The translations under genes and the position numbers were made by a program. A stretch of 64,000 nucleotides of DNA, taken from positions 1 to 64,000 of the forward strand of contig NZ_CAJLKP010000021.1 of assembly GCF_905207245.1 (NCBI RefSeq), written 5' to 3'. Positions 51,290 through 58,843 of this stretch are shown here, one piece after another. The notes beneath the pieces are model-generated. The model saw nothing but the letters and a program-made list of their open reading frames with translations. It had not been told where the DNA came from and searched no databases. The first letter of the stretch is position 1; the number at the start of each line of letters is the position of its first letter. The DNA comes from an uncultured Bacteroides sp. Lineage in GTDB: Bacteria; Bacteroidota; Bacteroidia; Bacteroidales; Bacteroidaceae.

Positions 51290-52012
51290 TTATTCTTTAT
51301 GTATGTTTTCTTGTCGGCGAATGATGAGTATTGAAAAATAGGGGAAGGTACGCTCATCAATCAGCGGGACATCATTTAAATATATTTCATTTTCGGTCCC
51401 TACGTTTTCAAAATAATGGTAAGCATACTCAGGATGCAGATGAATGCAATGGTGAACTTCATTGGTGCATTGAGAGAGTTTCATGATAACAATGGTGGTT
51501 TTTTCCTGCATATACTTCTCAATCTCTTCAGTGGTTATGATGCCGGGAATGACAGTCAGCCGTTCTTCCTGACTGGCTATGTGAAGTCCAGCACAAGCAC
51601 CTGCTGCAATAAAAGCAGGGATACCGGCAATATGCTGCACGGGGATGCCGTCGGCTTGCAGCCTATCAAAGATATAATGAACGGAAGAGTAGAGGCCGGC
51701 ATCTCCTTCGGCAACGATACAGACTTTTTTATTCTTTTTATAAAGCTGTGCAGATGCGGCATACACTTTATTATAAGCAGTCAATGCCTGTTCCCGGTTC
51801 TTACTCATGGGCAATGCGAAACGGGAGAGAAGTGTATCCGGAATATCCAGTGCGTGCAGTATATCGGCAGCACGTGATAAGGTACGTCCGTTTGTTGTGT
51901 GAGTTTCGGGACAGAAGATGCAATCGGCATTTTGCAGGGCTTTCAAGCCTTTCAGGGTGATAAGTTCCGGTTCTCCGGGGCCGAGGGATACGAATATGAC
52001 GGGGGTGGACAT
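51290..52012 (-). CDS. cobI: Precorrin-2 C20-methyltransferase
   Basis: A 240-residue SAM-dependent tetrapyrrole methylase. VSLGPGEPELITLKGLKALQ is the N-terminal family motif; EGDAGLYSSVHYIFDRL is the SAM-binding loop with a pattern close to CbiL/CobI; GIPAFIAAGACAGLHI and the KLSQCTNEV block follow. It adds the C20 methyl during corrin synthesis. CbiL (anaerobic) and CobI (aerobic) are alike at sequence level; anaerobic cobalt insertion is likely in Bacteroides. It starts 18 bp after a small lipoprotein gene, probably in one transcript. Confidence 0.88.
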   Translation of the reverse strand: MSTPVIFVSLGPGEPELITLKGLKALQNADCIFCPETHTTNGRTLSRAADILHALDIPDTLLSRFALPMSKNREQALTAYNKVYAASAQLYKKNKKVCIVAEGDAGLYSSVHYIFDRLQADGIPVQHIAGIPAFIAAGACAGLHIASQEERLTVIPGIITTEEIEKYMQEKTTIVIMKLSQCTNEVHHCIHLHPEYAYHYFENVGTENEIYLNDVPLIDERTFPYFSILIIRRQENIHKE

Positions 52013-52030
52013 GTTTGTTAGTGATGTAAT

Positions 52031-52390
52031 CTATTTCTTATAGTAAGTTACAGAATCACCATTGGCACTGAGGACCATCTTGTCTCCGGAGATTGTGCCC
52101 TGACTTGTATTTTGGTTTTCTTTGATGGTTATTTTATTACCGTCTAAAGAGTAAGTACCTGTGGATTCATCTTTCCCATCTGCTGCATTTATAACTCCAT
52201 CTCCATTAGTATCATGTTGAAAAATATAGGTGAATGTTGTTTTTTGGAATTTTAATGTGCGTATTTCGTCTTCATCATCAGCAACCCAGGTAGTTCCGTC
52301 TAAAGAGTTTGAATCGTTGTCTTCATCACTGCTGCATGCAGAAAATACTGTAGCCATGAGGACCACAAGAATAAATGTAATTTTTTTCAT
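52031..52390 (-). CDS. Small lipocalin-like lipoprotein with an EF-hand/dockerin-type loop
   Basis: A 119-residue lipoprotein. The signal ends in VFSAC (Cys19), followed by acidic SSDEDNDSN, the surface-export type sequence. The body (GTTWVADDEDEIRTLKF, STGTYSLDGNKITI, GTISGDKMVLSA) looks like a short lipocalin-type barrel. Residues 60-71, DTNGDGVINAAD, fit the calcium-loop pattern DxNxDGxIxxxD of EF-hands and dockerins, placed in what looks like a strand-connecting loop. It has its own promoter and lies 18 bp upstream of cobI. Confidence 0.82.
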   Translation of the reverse strand: MKKITFILVVLMATVFSACSSDEDNDSNSLDGTTWVADDEDEIRTLKFQKTTFTYIFQHDTNGDGVINAADGKDESTGTYSLDGNKITIKENQNTSQGTISGDKMVLSANGDSVTYYKK

Positions 52391-52449
52391 GTTTTTATTA
52401 TTTAAATGATTATTGATTGTTACTTATTCATTTTTAAGAAGTAACGCTG

Positions 52450-52457
52450 CAAAGGTA
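52450..52457 (-). promoter_or_regulatory. Lipoprotein-cobI promoter (-7 box)
   Basis: CAAAGGTA reads TACCTTTG on the minus strand. The leader would be about 53 nt. No B12-riboswitch box is visible in it. Confidence 0.65.
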
Positions 52458-52540
52458 CGAAAGTAATTTGAAATATTATTGTAATAATGATTGTATTTGA
52501 ATAGATAAGAGAAGGTGCTTGAATAAATCATCCCTTTTTC

Positions 52541-52571
52541 CTTGCATTCCCTGCGAAATGATGTATTTTTG
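52541..52571 (+). promoter_or_regulatory. AraC-type regulator promoter
   Basis: CTTG at 52541-52544 and TATTTTTG at 52564-52571 with a spacer of 19 bp. The TTG of the -33 box is in frame with the gene and looks like a start codon but is upstream of transcription. Confidence 0.75.
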
Positions 52572-52610
52572 TACTTCAATGTGCGACAAAGAACACTAAC
52601 TCTTAATTAT

Positions 52611-53462
52611 ATGATGGATTATCAATTAAATACTCCCCTGAACGGGAACTTGGCAATGACTTCTTGCTTTCACGAAAATAAATCACTGCAACAAGATACT
52701 ACCTTATATAAATTTCTTTGGGTGAGGAAGGGTGCTCTGACTGTTGAAATAGACCATATCCCGATGCGGCTGGAACAAGACGAAATCGCCTGTCTTACAC
52801 CCCTGCATCATATCGAAATAAAATCGGTGGAAGGTGAATACCTCACTTTTCTGTTCAATAGTAATTTCTACTGCATCTTCGGACATGATGACGAAGTATC
52901 GTGCAATGGTTTCCTTTTTCACGGTTCCTCCCAAGTGATGCGATTAAAGCTCTCTCAGGAGCAGGCTGCCAATCTGAATGATATTGTCCGTATCTTCCGT
53001 CAGGAATCTGCCGTTTGCGATAATCTGCAAGAAGAAATGCTGCGCATCATCCTTAAACGTTTCATCATCACCTGTACCCGCATTGCCCGTGAGAAGTGCG
53101 GCGTTACTCCGGAACAGGAGAAAGCTTTCGATATCGTCCGCCGCTTCTATATATTAGTTGACCAGAATTTCCGTGAAAAGAAACAAGTGCAGGATTATGC
53201 CGACCTTTTATTCCGTTCTCCCAAGACACTTTCCAATCTGTTTTCTTCCTGCGGAGTCCCTTCCCCTTTGCGCATCATTCACGAACGGGTGGAAGCGGAA
53301 GCCAAACGTTTACTGCTCTACACTTCCAAAAGCGCCAAGGAAATCAGTGAACTTCTTGGCTTCGAAGATTTGTCCACATTCAGCCGCTTTTTCAAGAAAA
53401 TGACGGGCGAAAGTGTGTCGGATTTCCGTAAATCGAACACAACGGGAAATATTGCCAACTGA
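52611..53462 (+). CDS. AraC family transcriptional regulator (possible rcl regulator)
   Basis: A 283-residue regulator from ATG 52611 (the next codon is also ATG). An N-terminal cupin-like part (about 1-110: LYKFLWVRKGALTVEIDHIPMRL) precedes the C-terminal AraC DNA-binding domain with two helix-turn-helix motifs (VQDYADLLFRSPKTLSNLFSS and AKEISELLGFEDLSTFSRFFKKMTG). It lies 86 bp upstream of rclC-rclA, mirroring E. coli rclR, an AraC-type sensor of reactive chlorine with redox-active cysteines. This protein has cysteines near the N terminus (MTSC, IACL, FYC, VSC), but their role is unproven. Confidence 0.9.
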   Translation: MMDYQLNTPLNGNLAMTSCFHENKSLQQDTTLYKFLWVRKGALTVEIDHIPMRLEQDEIACLTPLHHIEIKSVEGEYLTFLFNSNFYCIFGHDDEVSCNGFLFHGSSQVMRLKLSQEQAANLNDIVRIFRQESAVCDNLQEEMLRIILKRFIITCTRIAREKCGVTPEQEKAFDIVRRFYILVDQNFREKKQVQDYADLLFRSPKTLSNLFSSCGVPSPLRIIHERVEAEAKRLLLYTSKSAKEISELLGFEDLSTFSRFFKKMTGESVSDFRKSNTTGNIAN

Positions 53463-53548
53463 TACGGCAGAATTGCCATTTCACACCCCGACATAAACCC
53501 CGATTTTTGCATCAGAAAAACAAAACAATTAATTAATGCAATAATCGT

Positions 53549-54139
53549 ATGAAAACAAAATTACAATCAATGTTCGTGGCGGCCCTTACTTTGGCTGCGT
53601 CAACTCAGAAGTTGGGTGTCAATCTTATCCGTGTGGCAATTCTGGTTATTTTCGTTTGGATAGGCGGATTGAAGTTCTGGAATTATGAAGCCGAAGGTAT
53701 CGTGCCTTTTGTGGCAAACAGCCCTTTTATGAGCTTCTTCTATACGCATAGTGCTCCTGAATATAAGGAATACAAACTGAAAGAAGGTGAATTTGATGCC
53801 GTGAAGCATGAGTGGCATAAGGAAAACAATACGTATGGCTTTTCTCATGGGCTGGGCATTCTCATCATGACCATTGGTGTTCTTACTTTTCTGGGCATTT
53901 TCTGGCCGAAAGTCGGTTTGGTAGGAGCAGGACTTGCAATTATTATGACTATCGGCACGCTGTCTTTCCTTGTCACCACGCCCGAAGTATGGGTGCCTGA
54001 TTTGGGCAGTGGCGAGTCCGGTTTCCCGTTATTGACCGGTGCTGGAAGATTAGTTATAAAAGATACAGCCATTTTGGCGGGTGCAATTGTTATATTAGCA
54101 GACAGTGCGAAAAGCGTACTGAAACAATTAAAGAAATAG
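53549..54139 (+). CDS. rclC: DUF417 membrane protein, RclC/YkgB-like
   Basis: A 196-residue inner-membrane protein with four predicted helices, of the DUF417 (YkgB/RclC) family. LIRVAILVIFVWIGGLKFWNYEAEGIVPFVANSPFMSF is the conserved block. In E. coli RclC belongs to the reactive chlorine resistance locus; its mechanism is unknown. It lies 4 bp upstream of rclA, so they are likely cotranscribed. A weak GATTTTTG box at 53503-53510 may be the promoter, controlled by the adjacent AraC protein. Confidence 0.88.
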   Translation: MKTKLQSMFVAALTLAASTQKLGVNLIRVAILVIFVWIGGLKFWNYEAEGIVPFVANSPFMSFFYTHSAPEYKEYKLKEGEFDAVKHEWHKENNTYGFSHGLGILIMTIGVLTFLGIFWPKVGLVGAGLAIIMTIGTLSFLVTTPEVWVPDLGSGESGFPLLTGAGRLVIKDTAILAGAIVILADSAKSVLKQLKK

Positions 54140-54143
54140 AGAT

Positions 54144-55499
54144 ATGAAAAAGTATGATGCTATTATTATCGGCTTCGGGAAGGGAGGAAAGACCCTGGCT
54201 GCCGAATTTGCAAAACGCCAGAAGACGGTTGCAGTAGTGGAACGTTCAAACCGTATGTACGGAGGCACTTGTATCAACATCGGCTGTATTCCTACAAAGA
54301 CGCTGGTGCATCTGGCCAAGGAAACTCCGGTAAAGGCTGCGTGGGAAGAAAAGAAGGAATATTACCGTCAGGCCATCGGTCGTAAGGAAGAGGTTACTTC
54401 TTTTCTGCGGAACAAGAACTATCATAATCTGGCCGACAATCCCAATATAACGGTTTATACGGGTGTAGGTGCATTTACAGGCCCCGATGTGGTAGAAGTC
54501 AGGACGACGGAAGAAGTGATAGAATTGCAGGCACCGCAAATATTTATAAATACCGGAGCGGAAACCATCATACCTCCCATCGAAGGAATAAAGGATAATC
54601 CTCGTGTATACACCAGTACTTCCATTATGGAACTGGAAGAACTTCCTGAACAATTGGTAATTGTAGGCGGAGGGTATATCGGACTGGAATTTGCTTCCAT
54701 GTATGCTTCTTTCGGTTCAAAGGTGACGGTGCTTGAAGGCTATCCGGAACTGATAGGCCGTGAAGACAGGGACATTGCAGACAGTGTAAAGTCGGTATTG
54801 GAGAAGAAAGGCATTGTTTTTCATCTGAATGCACGTGTGCAGTCGGTAGACGGTTCAACGGTGATTTATCAGGATGTTGCGACGAACGAGATTCACCATT
54901 TAGAAGGAGATGCCATTTTACTGGCAACAGGTCGTCGTCCGAATACTTCGGGTTTAAATCTGGATGTGGCAGGAGTGAAGGTGGATGAGCGTGGAGCCAT
55001 TATCGTGGATAAATGGTTGCGGACTACGAATCCCCATATCCGTGCTATCGGTGATGTGAAAGGCGGCTTACAGTTCACTTATATTTCTCTGGATGATTAC
55101 CGCATTATCCGTGAAGATTTGTTCGGTGCCGGAGAACGCCGCACGGATGATCGTGACCCTGTCAGCTATTCAGTATTTATCGACCCTCCTTTGGCACGTA
55201 TCGGACTGAGCGAAGCGGAAGCACGTAAGAAAGGATTGGATATTAAAGTAAATACCTTGCCTGTCGGTGCTATTCCGCGTGCACGAACGTTGGGTGAGAC
55301 GGACGGACTATTCAAGGTGGTGGTAGATGCCCATACCAATAAAATAGTGGGTTGCACCCTGTTCGGTCCGGAAACGAGTGAAATAATCAACATTGTATCA
55401 ATTGTAATGAAAACAGGACAAGAATATACATTCCTGCGGGATTACATCTTTACACATCCCAGCATGAGCGAAGCGCTGAATGACCTGATGAATTTTTAG
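54144..55499 (+). CDS. rclA: RclA-like pyridine nucleotide-disulfide oxidoreductase
   Basis: A 451-residue flavoprotein. The FAD-binding GxGxGG variant is GFGKGG near residue 10, and the redox-active pair is CINIGC in GGTCINIGCIPTKTLVH. An NADH site (VIVGGGYIGLEFASM) and the dimerisation end IFTHPSMSEALNDL follow. The best functional match is RclA, described as a copper(II) reductase protecting against hypochlorous acid; mercuric reductase is less likely because no extra cysteine pairs are present. It is linked to rclC and an AraC regulator. Confidence 0.88.
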   Translation: MKKYDAIIIGFGKGGKTLAAEFAKRQKTVAVVERSNRMYGGTCINIGCIPTKTLVHLAKETPVKAAWEEKKEYYRQAIGRKEEVTSFLRNKNYHNLADNPNITVYTGVGAFTGPDVVEVRTTEEVIELQAPQIFINTGAETIIPPIEGIKDNPRVYTSTSIMELEELPEQLVIVGGGYIGLEFASMYASFGSKVTVLEGYPELIGREDRDIADSVKSVLEKKGIVFHLNARVQSVDGSTVIYQDVATNEIHHLEGDAILLATGRRPNTSGLNLDVAGVKVDERGAIIVDKWLRTTNPHIRAIGDVKGGLQFTYISLDDYRIIREDLFGAGERRTDDRDPVSYSVFIDPPLARIGLSEAEARKKGLDIKVNTLPVGAIPRARTLGETDGLFKVVVDAHTNKIVGCTLFGPETSEIINIVSIVMKTGQEYTFLRDYIFTHPSMSEALNDLMNF

Positions 55500-55514
55500 A
55501 CATACTTATATAAT

Positions 55515-55607
55515 AGGTGTTCGGGCACAAATTCGGTTAAATTATTGGACGGGTATTTGCGTATCTCCCTAAAAATGACGAATATTGTGCCCGAATTCTA
55601 TACACCT
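55515..55607. repeat. Inverted repeat in the btuF leader
   Basis: AGGTGT (55515-55520) and TCGGGCACAA (55521-55530) find complements TTGTGCCCGA (55585-55594) and ACACCT (55602-55607), with a 54-nt spacer. The pairs are interrupted by ATTCTAT on the right. It could be a terminator of rclA or a leader structure for btuF. It does not show the boxes of a cobalamin riboswitch. Confidence 0.5.
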
Positions 55608-55615
55608 TTATAGTG

Positions 55616-56770
55616 ATGAAACGAACTACTGCAATAACTGCCGCTTTTCTTAGTGTCTTATGTGTGGCTTGTGGCCCGAAAAATAAACAAAATTCTACTG
55701 ATATACAGGCTACTGTAGCTTCTGTTTCGACTACGGATTCAATATATCCGGTTTATGCGGAAGGATTCGAGGTGAAGTATCTTCCTAACCATGTTCGTTT
55801 GGTGAATCTTCGCGACCCGCAAAATGAAAACAATAGCACTTTTCATTATGCCCTGGTGCCCCGGGGACTGAAAGCTGAGAACATTCCTTCCGATTATACA
55901 GTGATTGAAACACCTGTGCGCAGTGCCATTTGCATGACTTCGCTTCAGCTATCCAATTTCATCAAACTGGAGGCTTGTGATAAGGTGGTCGGTATAACCA
56001 GCACCCGTCATCTCTTTAATAAAGAAATGAATGAGCGTTTGAAGTCGGGTAAGACTGCTAAAATCGGTATCGAAGGAAATTTCGATAATGAGATAATCAT
56101 GAGTGTCAATCCCGATGTCATCTTTATTTCTCCCTTCAAGCGTGGCGGATATGATACGATGCGTGAGATAGGCATTCCGTTGGTTCCTCATCTGGGATAT
56201 AAGGAAATGACTCCGTTGGGTCAAGCTGAGTGGATTAAGTTCATCGGACTGTTTATCGGGCAGGAGAAAGAGGCGAACGAGAAATTTGCAGCTATCGAGA
56301 AGCATTACAATGACCTGAAACAACTGGCTGCCGATGTGAAAAAACGTCCGGTGGTGTTTAGTGGTGAAATACGTGGCGGTAACTGGTATGCGGTAGGAGG
56401 GAAGAGCTTCCTGGCACAGTTGTTCCGCGATGCGGGAGCTGACTATTTTTTGAAGGACGATCCCCGTTCCGGTGGCGTTACACTGGATTTTGAAACTGTA
56501 TACAGCCAGGCGGAAAATGCCGATTACTGGCGCATCGTGAACAGTTACGACGGTACTTTTTCTTATGGCGCCTTGAAATCCCTTGATCCGCGTTATGCTG
56601 ATTTCCGTGCATTCCGTGACAAGGGTGTCATTTATTGCAATATGCGCGAACAACCTTTCTACGAAAGTATGCCGATGGAGCCGGAAGTAGTACTGGAAGA
56701 TTTGATTCACGCTTTCCATCCCGATTTATTGCCCGATTACCAACCTAAATACTACGCACGTTTGCAATGA
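55616..56770 (+). CDS. BtuF-like ABC transporter substrate-binding lipoprotein
   Basis: A 384-residue lipoprotein (signal ends LCVAC), from the ATG at 55616; a GTG at 55613 is also in frame. The fold is that of helical-backbone metal-chelate binding proteins: VVGITSTRHLFNKEMNERLKSG, IIMSVNPDVIFISPFKRGG, and SGEIRGGNWYAVGGKSFLAQLFRDAGADYF. Substrates of this class are cobalamin, haem or iron siderophores; the neighbouring corrin genes favour cobalamin-type compounds. It overlaps the permease gene by 4 bp. Confidence 0.9.
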   Translation: MKRTTAITAAFLSVLCVACGPKNKQNSTDIQATVASVSTTDSIYPVYAEGFEVKYLPNHVRLVNLRDPQNENNSTFHYALVPRGLKAENIPSDYTVIETPVRSAICMTSLQLSNFIKLEACDKVVGITSTRHLFNKEMNERLKSGKTAKIGIEGNFDNEIIMSVNPDVIFISPFKRGGYDTMREIGIPLVPHLGYKEMTPLGQAEWIKFIGLFIGQEKEANEKFAAIEKHYNDLKQLAADVKKRPVVFSGEIRGGNWYAVGGKSFLAQLFRDAGADYFLKDDPRSGGVTLDFETVYSQAENADYWRIVNSYDGTFSYGALKSLDPRYADFRAFRDKGVIYCNMREQPFYESMPMEPEVVLEDLIHAFHPDLLPDYQPKYYARLQ

Positions 56771-57804
56771 AAAGACCGACGCTGCTCTTGATGCTGGTAA
56801 TACTGGCATCCATCTTTCTGTTCTTCCTGTTGAACTTGTTGTTAGGGTCGGTCCATATCCCGTTACGTTCCGTCTGGAACATTCTTTGGGGGAGTACGGA
56901 TGAGTCCATTATCTGGCAGAATATTATTTGGAAATCCCGTGTGCCGCAGGCATTGACGGCATTGGTGGCGGGAGCAGGGCTATCGGTGAGTGGTTTGCAG
57001 ATGCAAACGGTTTTCCGGAATCCGCTGGCAGGACCGTCAGTATTGGGTATCAGTTCGGGTGCCAGTCTGGGAGTAGCCTGTGTGGTATTGCTATCGGGAG
57101 CGATGGGCGGTGTGGCATTGAGTAAGCTCGGATATATGGGAGAAGTGGCGTTGTCCATTGCGGCGATTATCGGGGCACTGTCCGTGATGGCGCTTATCGT
57201 ATACGTTTCACAGAAAGTAAAGGGAAATGTGACGCTGCTGATTATCGGTGTGATGATTGGTTATGTGGCAAGTGCCATTATCGGCGTATTGAAATATTTC
57301 AGTGTGGAGGAAGATATTCGCGCATACGTCATTTGGGGACTGGGTAGCTTTGCCCGTGTGTCGGGTGACCAGATGATACTGTTTGTCTGTATCATGGCGG
57401 TCTTGCTACCACTCTCGTTTTTGCTGATAAAGACGATGAATCTGTTGCTGCTGGGCGATGGGTATGCACGGAACTTGGGGCTGAACATTAAGCGGGCACG
57501 TCTGTTGGTGATATCCTGTTCAGGTGTACTGGTAGCGATTGTGACGGCATATTGCGGTCCGATTATGTTTATCGGTCTGGCTGTTCCCCATCTTTGCCGA
57601 GCAATTTTCCATACATCCGACCATCGGATATTGATGCCTTCCACATTGCTGGTGGGGGCTTCACTGGCATTGATTTGTAACCTTATCGCCCGTATGCCGG
57701 GACTTGAGGGAGCTTTGCCTGTGAATTCGGTGACGGCGTTGGTAGGTGCTCCGGTGGTGGCATCCGTGCTTTTCAGAAAGCGAAAAGGAGAGCTGGAAGA
57801 GTAG
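56767..57804 (+). CDS. BtuC/FecCD-type ABC transporter permease
   Basis: A 345-residue permease with about ten helices. NPLAGPSVLGISSGASLGVA, LGSFARVSG, GDGYARNLGLNIKRARLL and the IMFIGLAVPHLCRAIF block are FecCD signatures. It pairs with the binding protein before (4-bp overlap) and the ATPase after. The likely substrate is cobalamin or a related chelate. Confidence 0.93.
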   Translation: MKRPTLLLMLVILASIFLFFLLNLLLGSVHIPLRSVWNILWGSTDESIIWQNIIWKSRVPQALTALVAGAGLSVSGLQMQTVFRNPLAGPSVLGISSGASLGVACVVLLSGAMGGVALSKLGYMGEVALSIAAIIGALSVMALIVYVSQKVKGNVTLLIIGVMIGYVASAIIGVLKYFSVEEDIRAYVIWGLGSFARVSGDQMILFVCIMAVLLPLSFLLIKTMNLLLLGDGYARNLGLNIKRARLLVISCSGVLVAIVTAYCGPIMFIGLAVPHLCRAIFHTSDHRILMPSTLLVGASLALICNLIARMPGLEGALPVNSVTALVGAPVVASVLFRKRKGELEE

Positions 57805-57805
57805 T

Positions 57806-58843
57806 TTGAATGTTGAAAATAGAAAGGTTTTGAAACAAGAGACTATACATATTGAGAATTTGTGTATCGGCTATCCCGGTAAAGGAGATGTGAAAGTCGT
57901 GGCAAGGGACATTTGTGCTGGCATCAACAGCGGAGAACTGACTTGCCTGCTGGGTGCAAATGGCGTAGGGAAATCTACATTGCTGCGCACCCTTTCCGCT
58001 TTTCAGCCGAGGCTATCCGGTGAAATTTGTATTGAGGGAAAAGATATCAGTTCTTATACGGACAAGCAGCTATCAAAAGTAATCAGCGTGGTTCTGACCG
58101 AAAAGTGCGATATCCGCAATATGTCTGTGGTAGAGCTTGTCGGCTTGGGGCGCAGTCCGTATACTGGTTTTTGGGGAACACTTTCCAAAGAAGACAAGGC
58201 AGTGGTGGATCATGCCATCGAATTGGTCGGAATTTCTCATTTGACCCACCGCATGGTGCATACGCTGAGCGACGGTGAACGGCAAAAAGTGATGATTGCC
58301 AAAGCTCTTGCTCAGGAAACCCCGGTTATTTATCTGGATGAGCCGACCGCTTTTCTCGATTTTCCAAGCAAGGTGGAGATGATGCAGTTGCTTCATCTGC
58401 TGAGCCGTCAGACGGATAAGACCATCTTTCTTTCTACTCACGACCTGGAACTTGCCTTGCAGATTGCCGATAAAATCTGGCTGATGGACAAGGTGAACGG
58501 GGTTACCATCGGCACCCCCGAAGACCTTTCGCTGAACGGAAGCCTCAGTTGCTTTTTTGCCCGTAAGGGCATTGTATTCGATCTGGAGACGGGATTGTTT
58601 CGTGTGAATAATGAATATACTTCCCAAGTTCGGCTCATCGGACATGGGCAGAAATATGCCATGGTGCGGAAAGCCCTGCAAAGAAATGGTATTCTGGCAA
58701 ACCGAAACGTCAAGTCGGACGTTTATATAGAAACAGGAGATTTGAAAGGTAACGGCACCTTTGTGCTTCATCCGGCAGACGGGGAAGCTATTACCATGCG
58801 GACCATCGATGAACTGCTTGCAGAGATTGTGAAAATTCTATGA
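57806..58843 (+). CDS. BtuD-like ABC transporter ATPase with C-terminal extension
   Basis: An ATPase with Walker A GANGVGKST, signature LSDGERQKVMIAKALAQ and Walker B VIYLDEPTAFLDFP. No ATG is available near the start; a TTG at 57806, 1 bp after the permease stop and behind GGAAGAG, seems best, giving 345 residues. A GTG at 57746 is the alternative. About 90 residues follow the ATPase core (from ARKGIVFDLETGLF), a C-terminal domain seen in Bacteroides ABC ATPases of this class. It overlaps the MATE gene by 4 bp. Confidence 0.9.
   Translation: MNVENRKVLKQETIHIENLCIGYPGKGDVKVVARDICAGINSGELTCLLGANGVGKSTLLRTLSAFQPRLSGEICIEGKDISSYTDKQLSKVISVVLTEKCDIRNMSVVELVGLGRSPYTGFWGTLSKEDKAVVDHAIELVGISHLTHRMVHTLSDGERQKVMIAKALAQETPVIYLDEPTAFLDFPSKVEMMQLLHLLSRQTDKTIFLSTHDLELALQIADKIWLMDKVNGVTIGTPEDLSLNGSLSCFFARKGIVFDLETGLFRVNNEYTSQVRLIGHGQKYAMVRKALQRNGILANRNVKSDVYIETGDLKGNGTFVLHPADGEAITMRTIDELLAEIVKIL

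Noticed and set aside
54144..55499. Mercuric reductase or dihydrolipoamide dehydrogenase
   Set aside because: No extra N- or C-terminal cysteine pairs, no mer or lipoyl-enzyme genes nearby, and the adjacent DUF417 and AraC genes favour RclA.
55500..55615. Cobalamin riboswitch before the btuF-like gene
   Set aside because: The space is only about 115 bp and I cannot find the conserved B12 box; the inverted repeat there does not follow the riboswitch layout.
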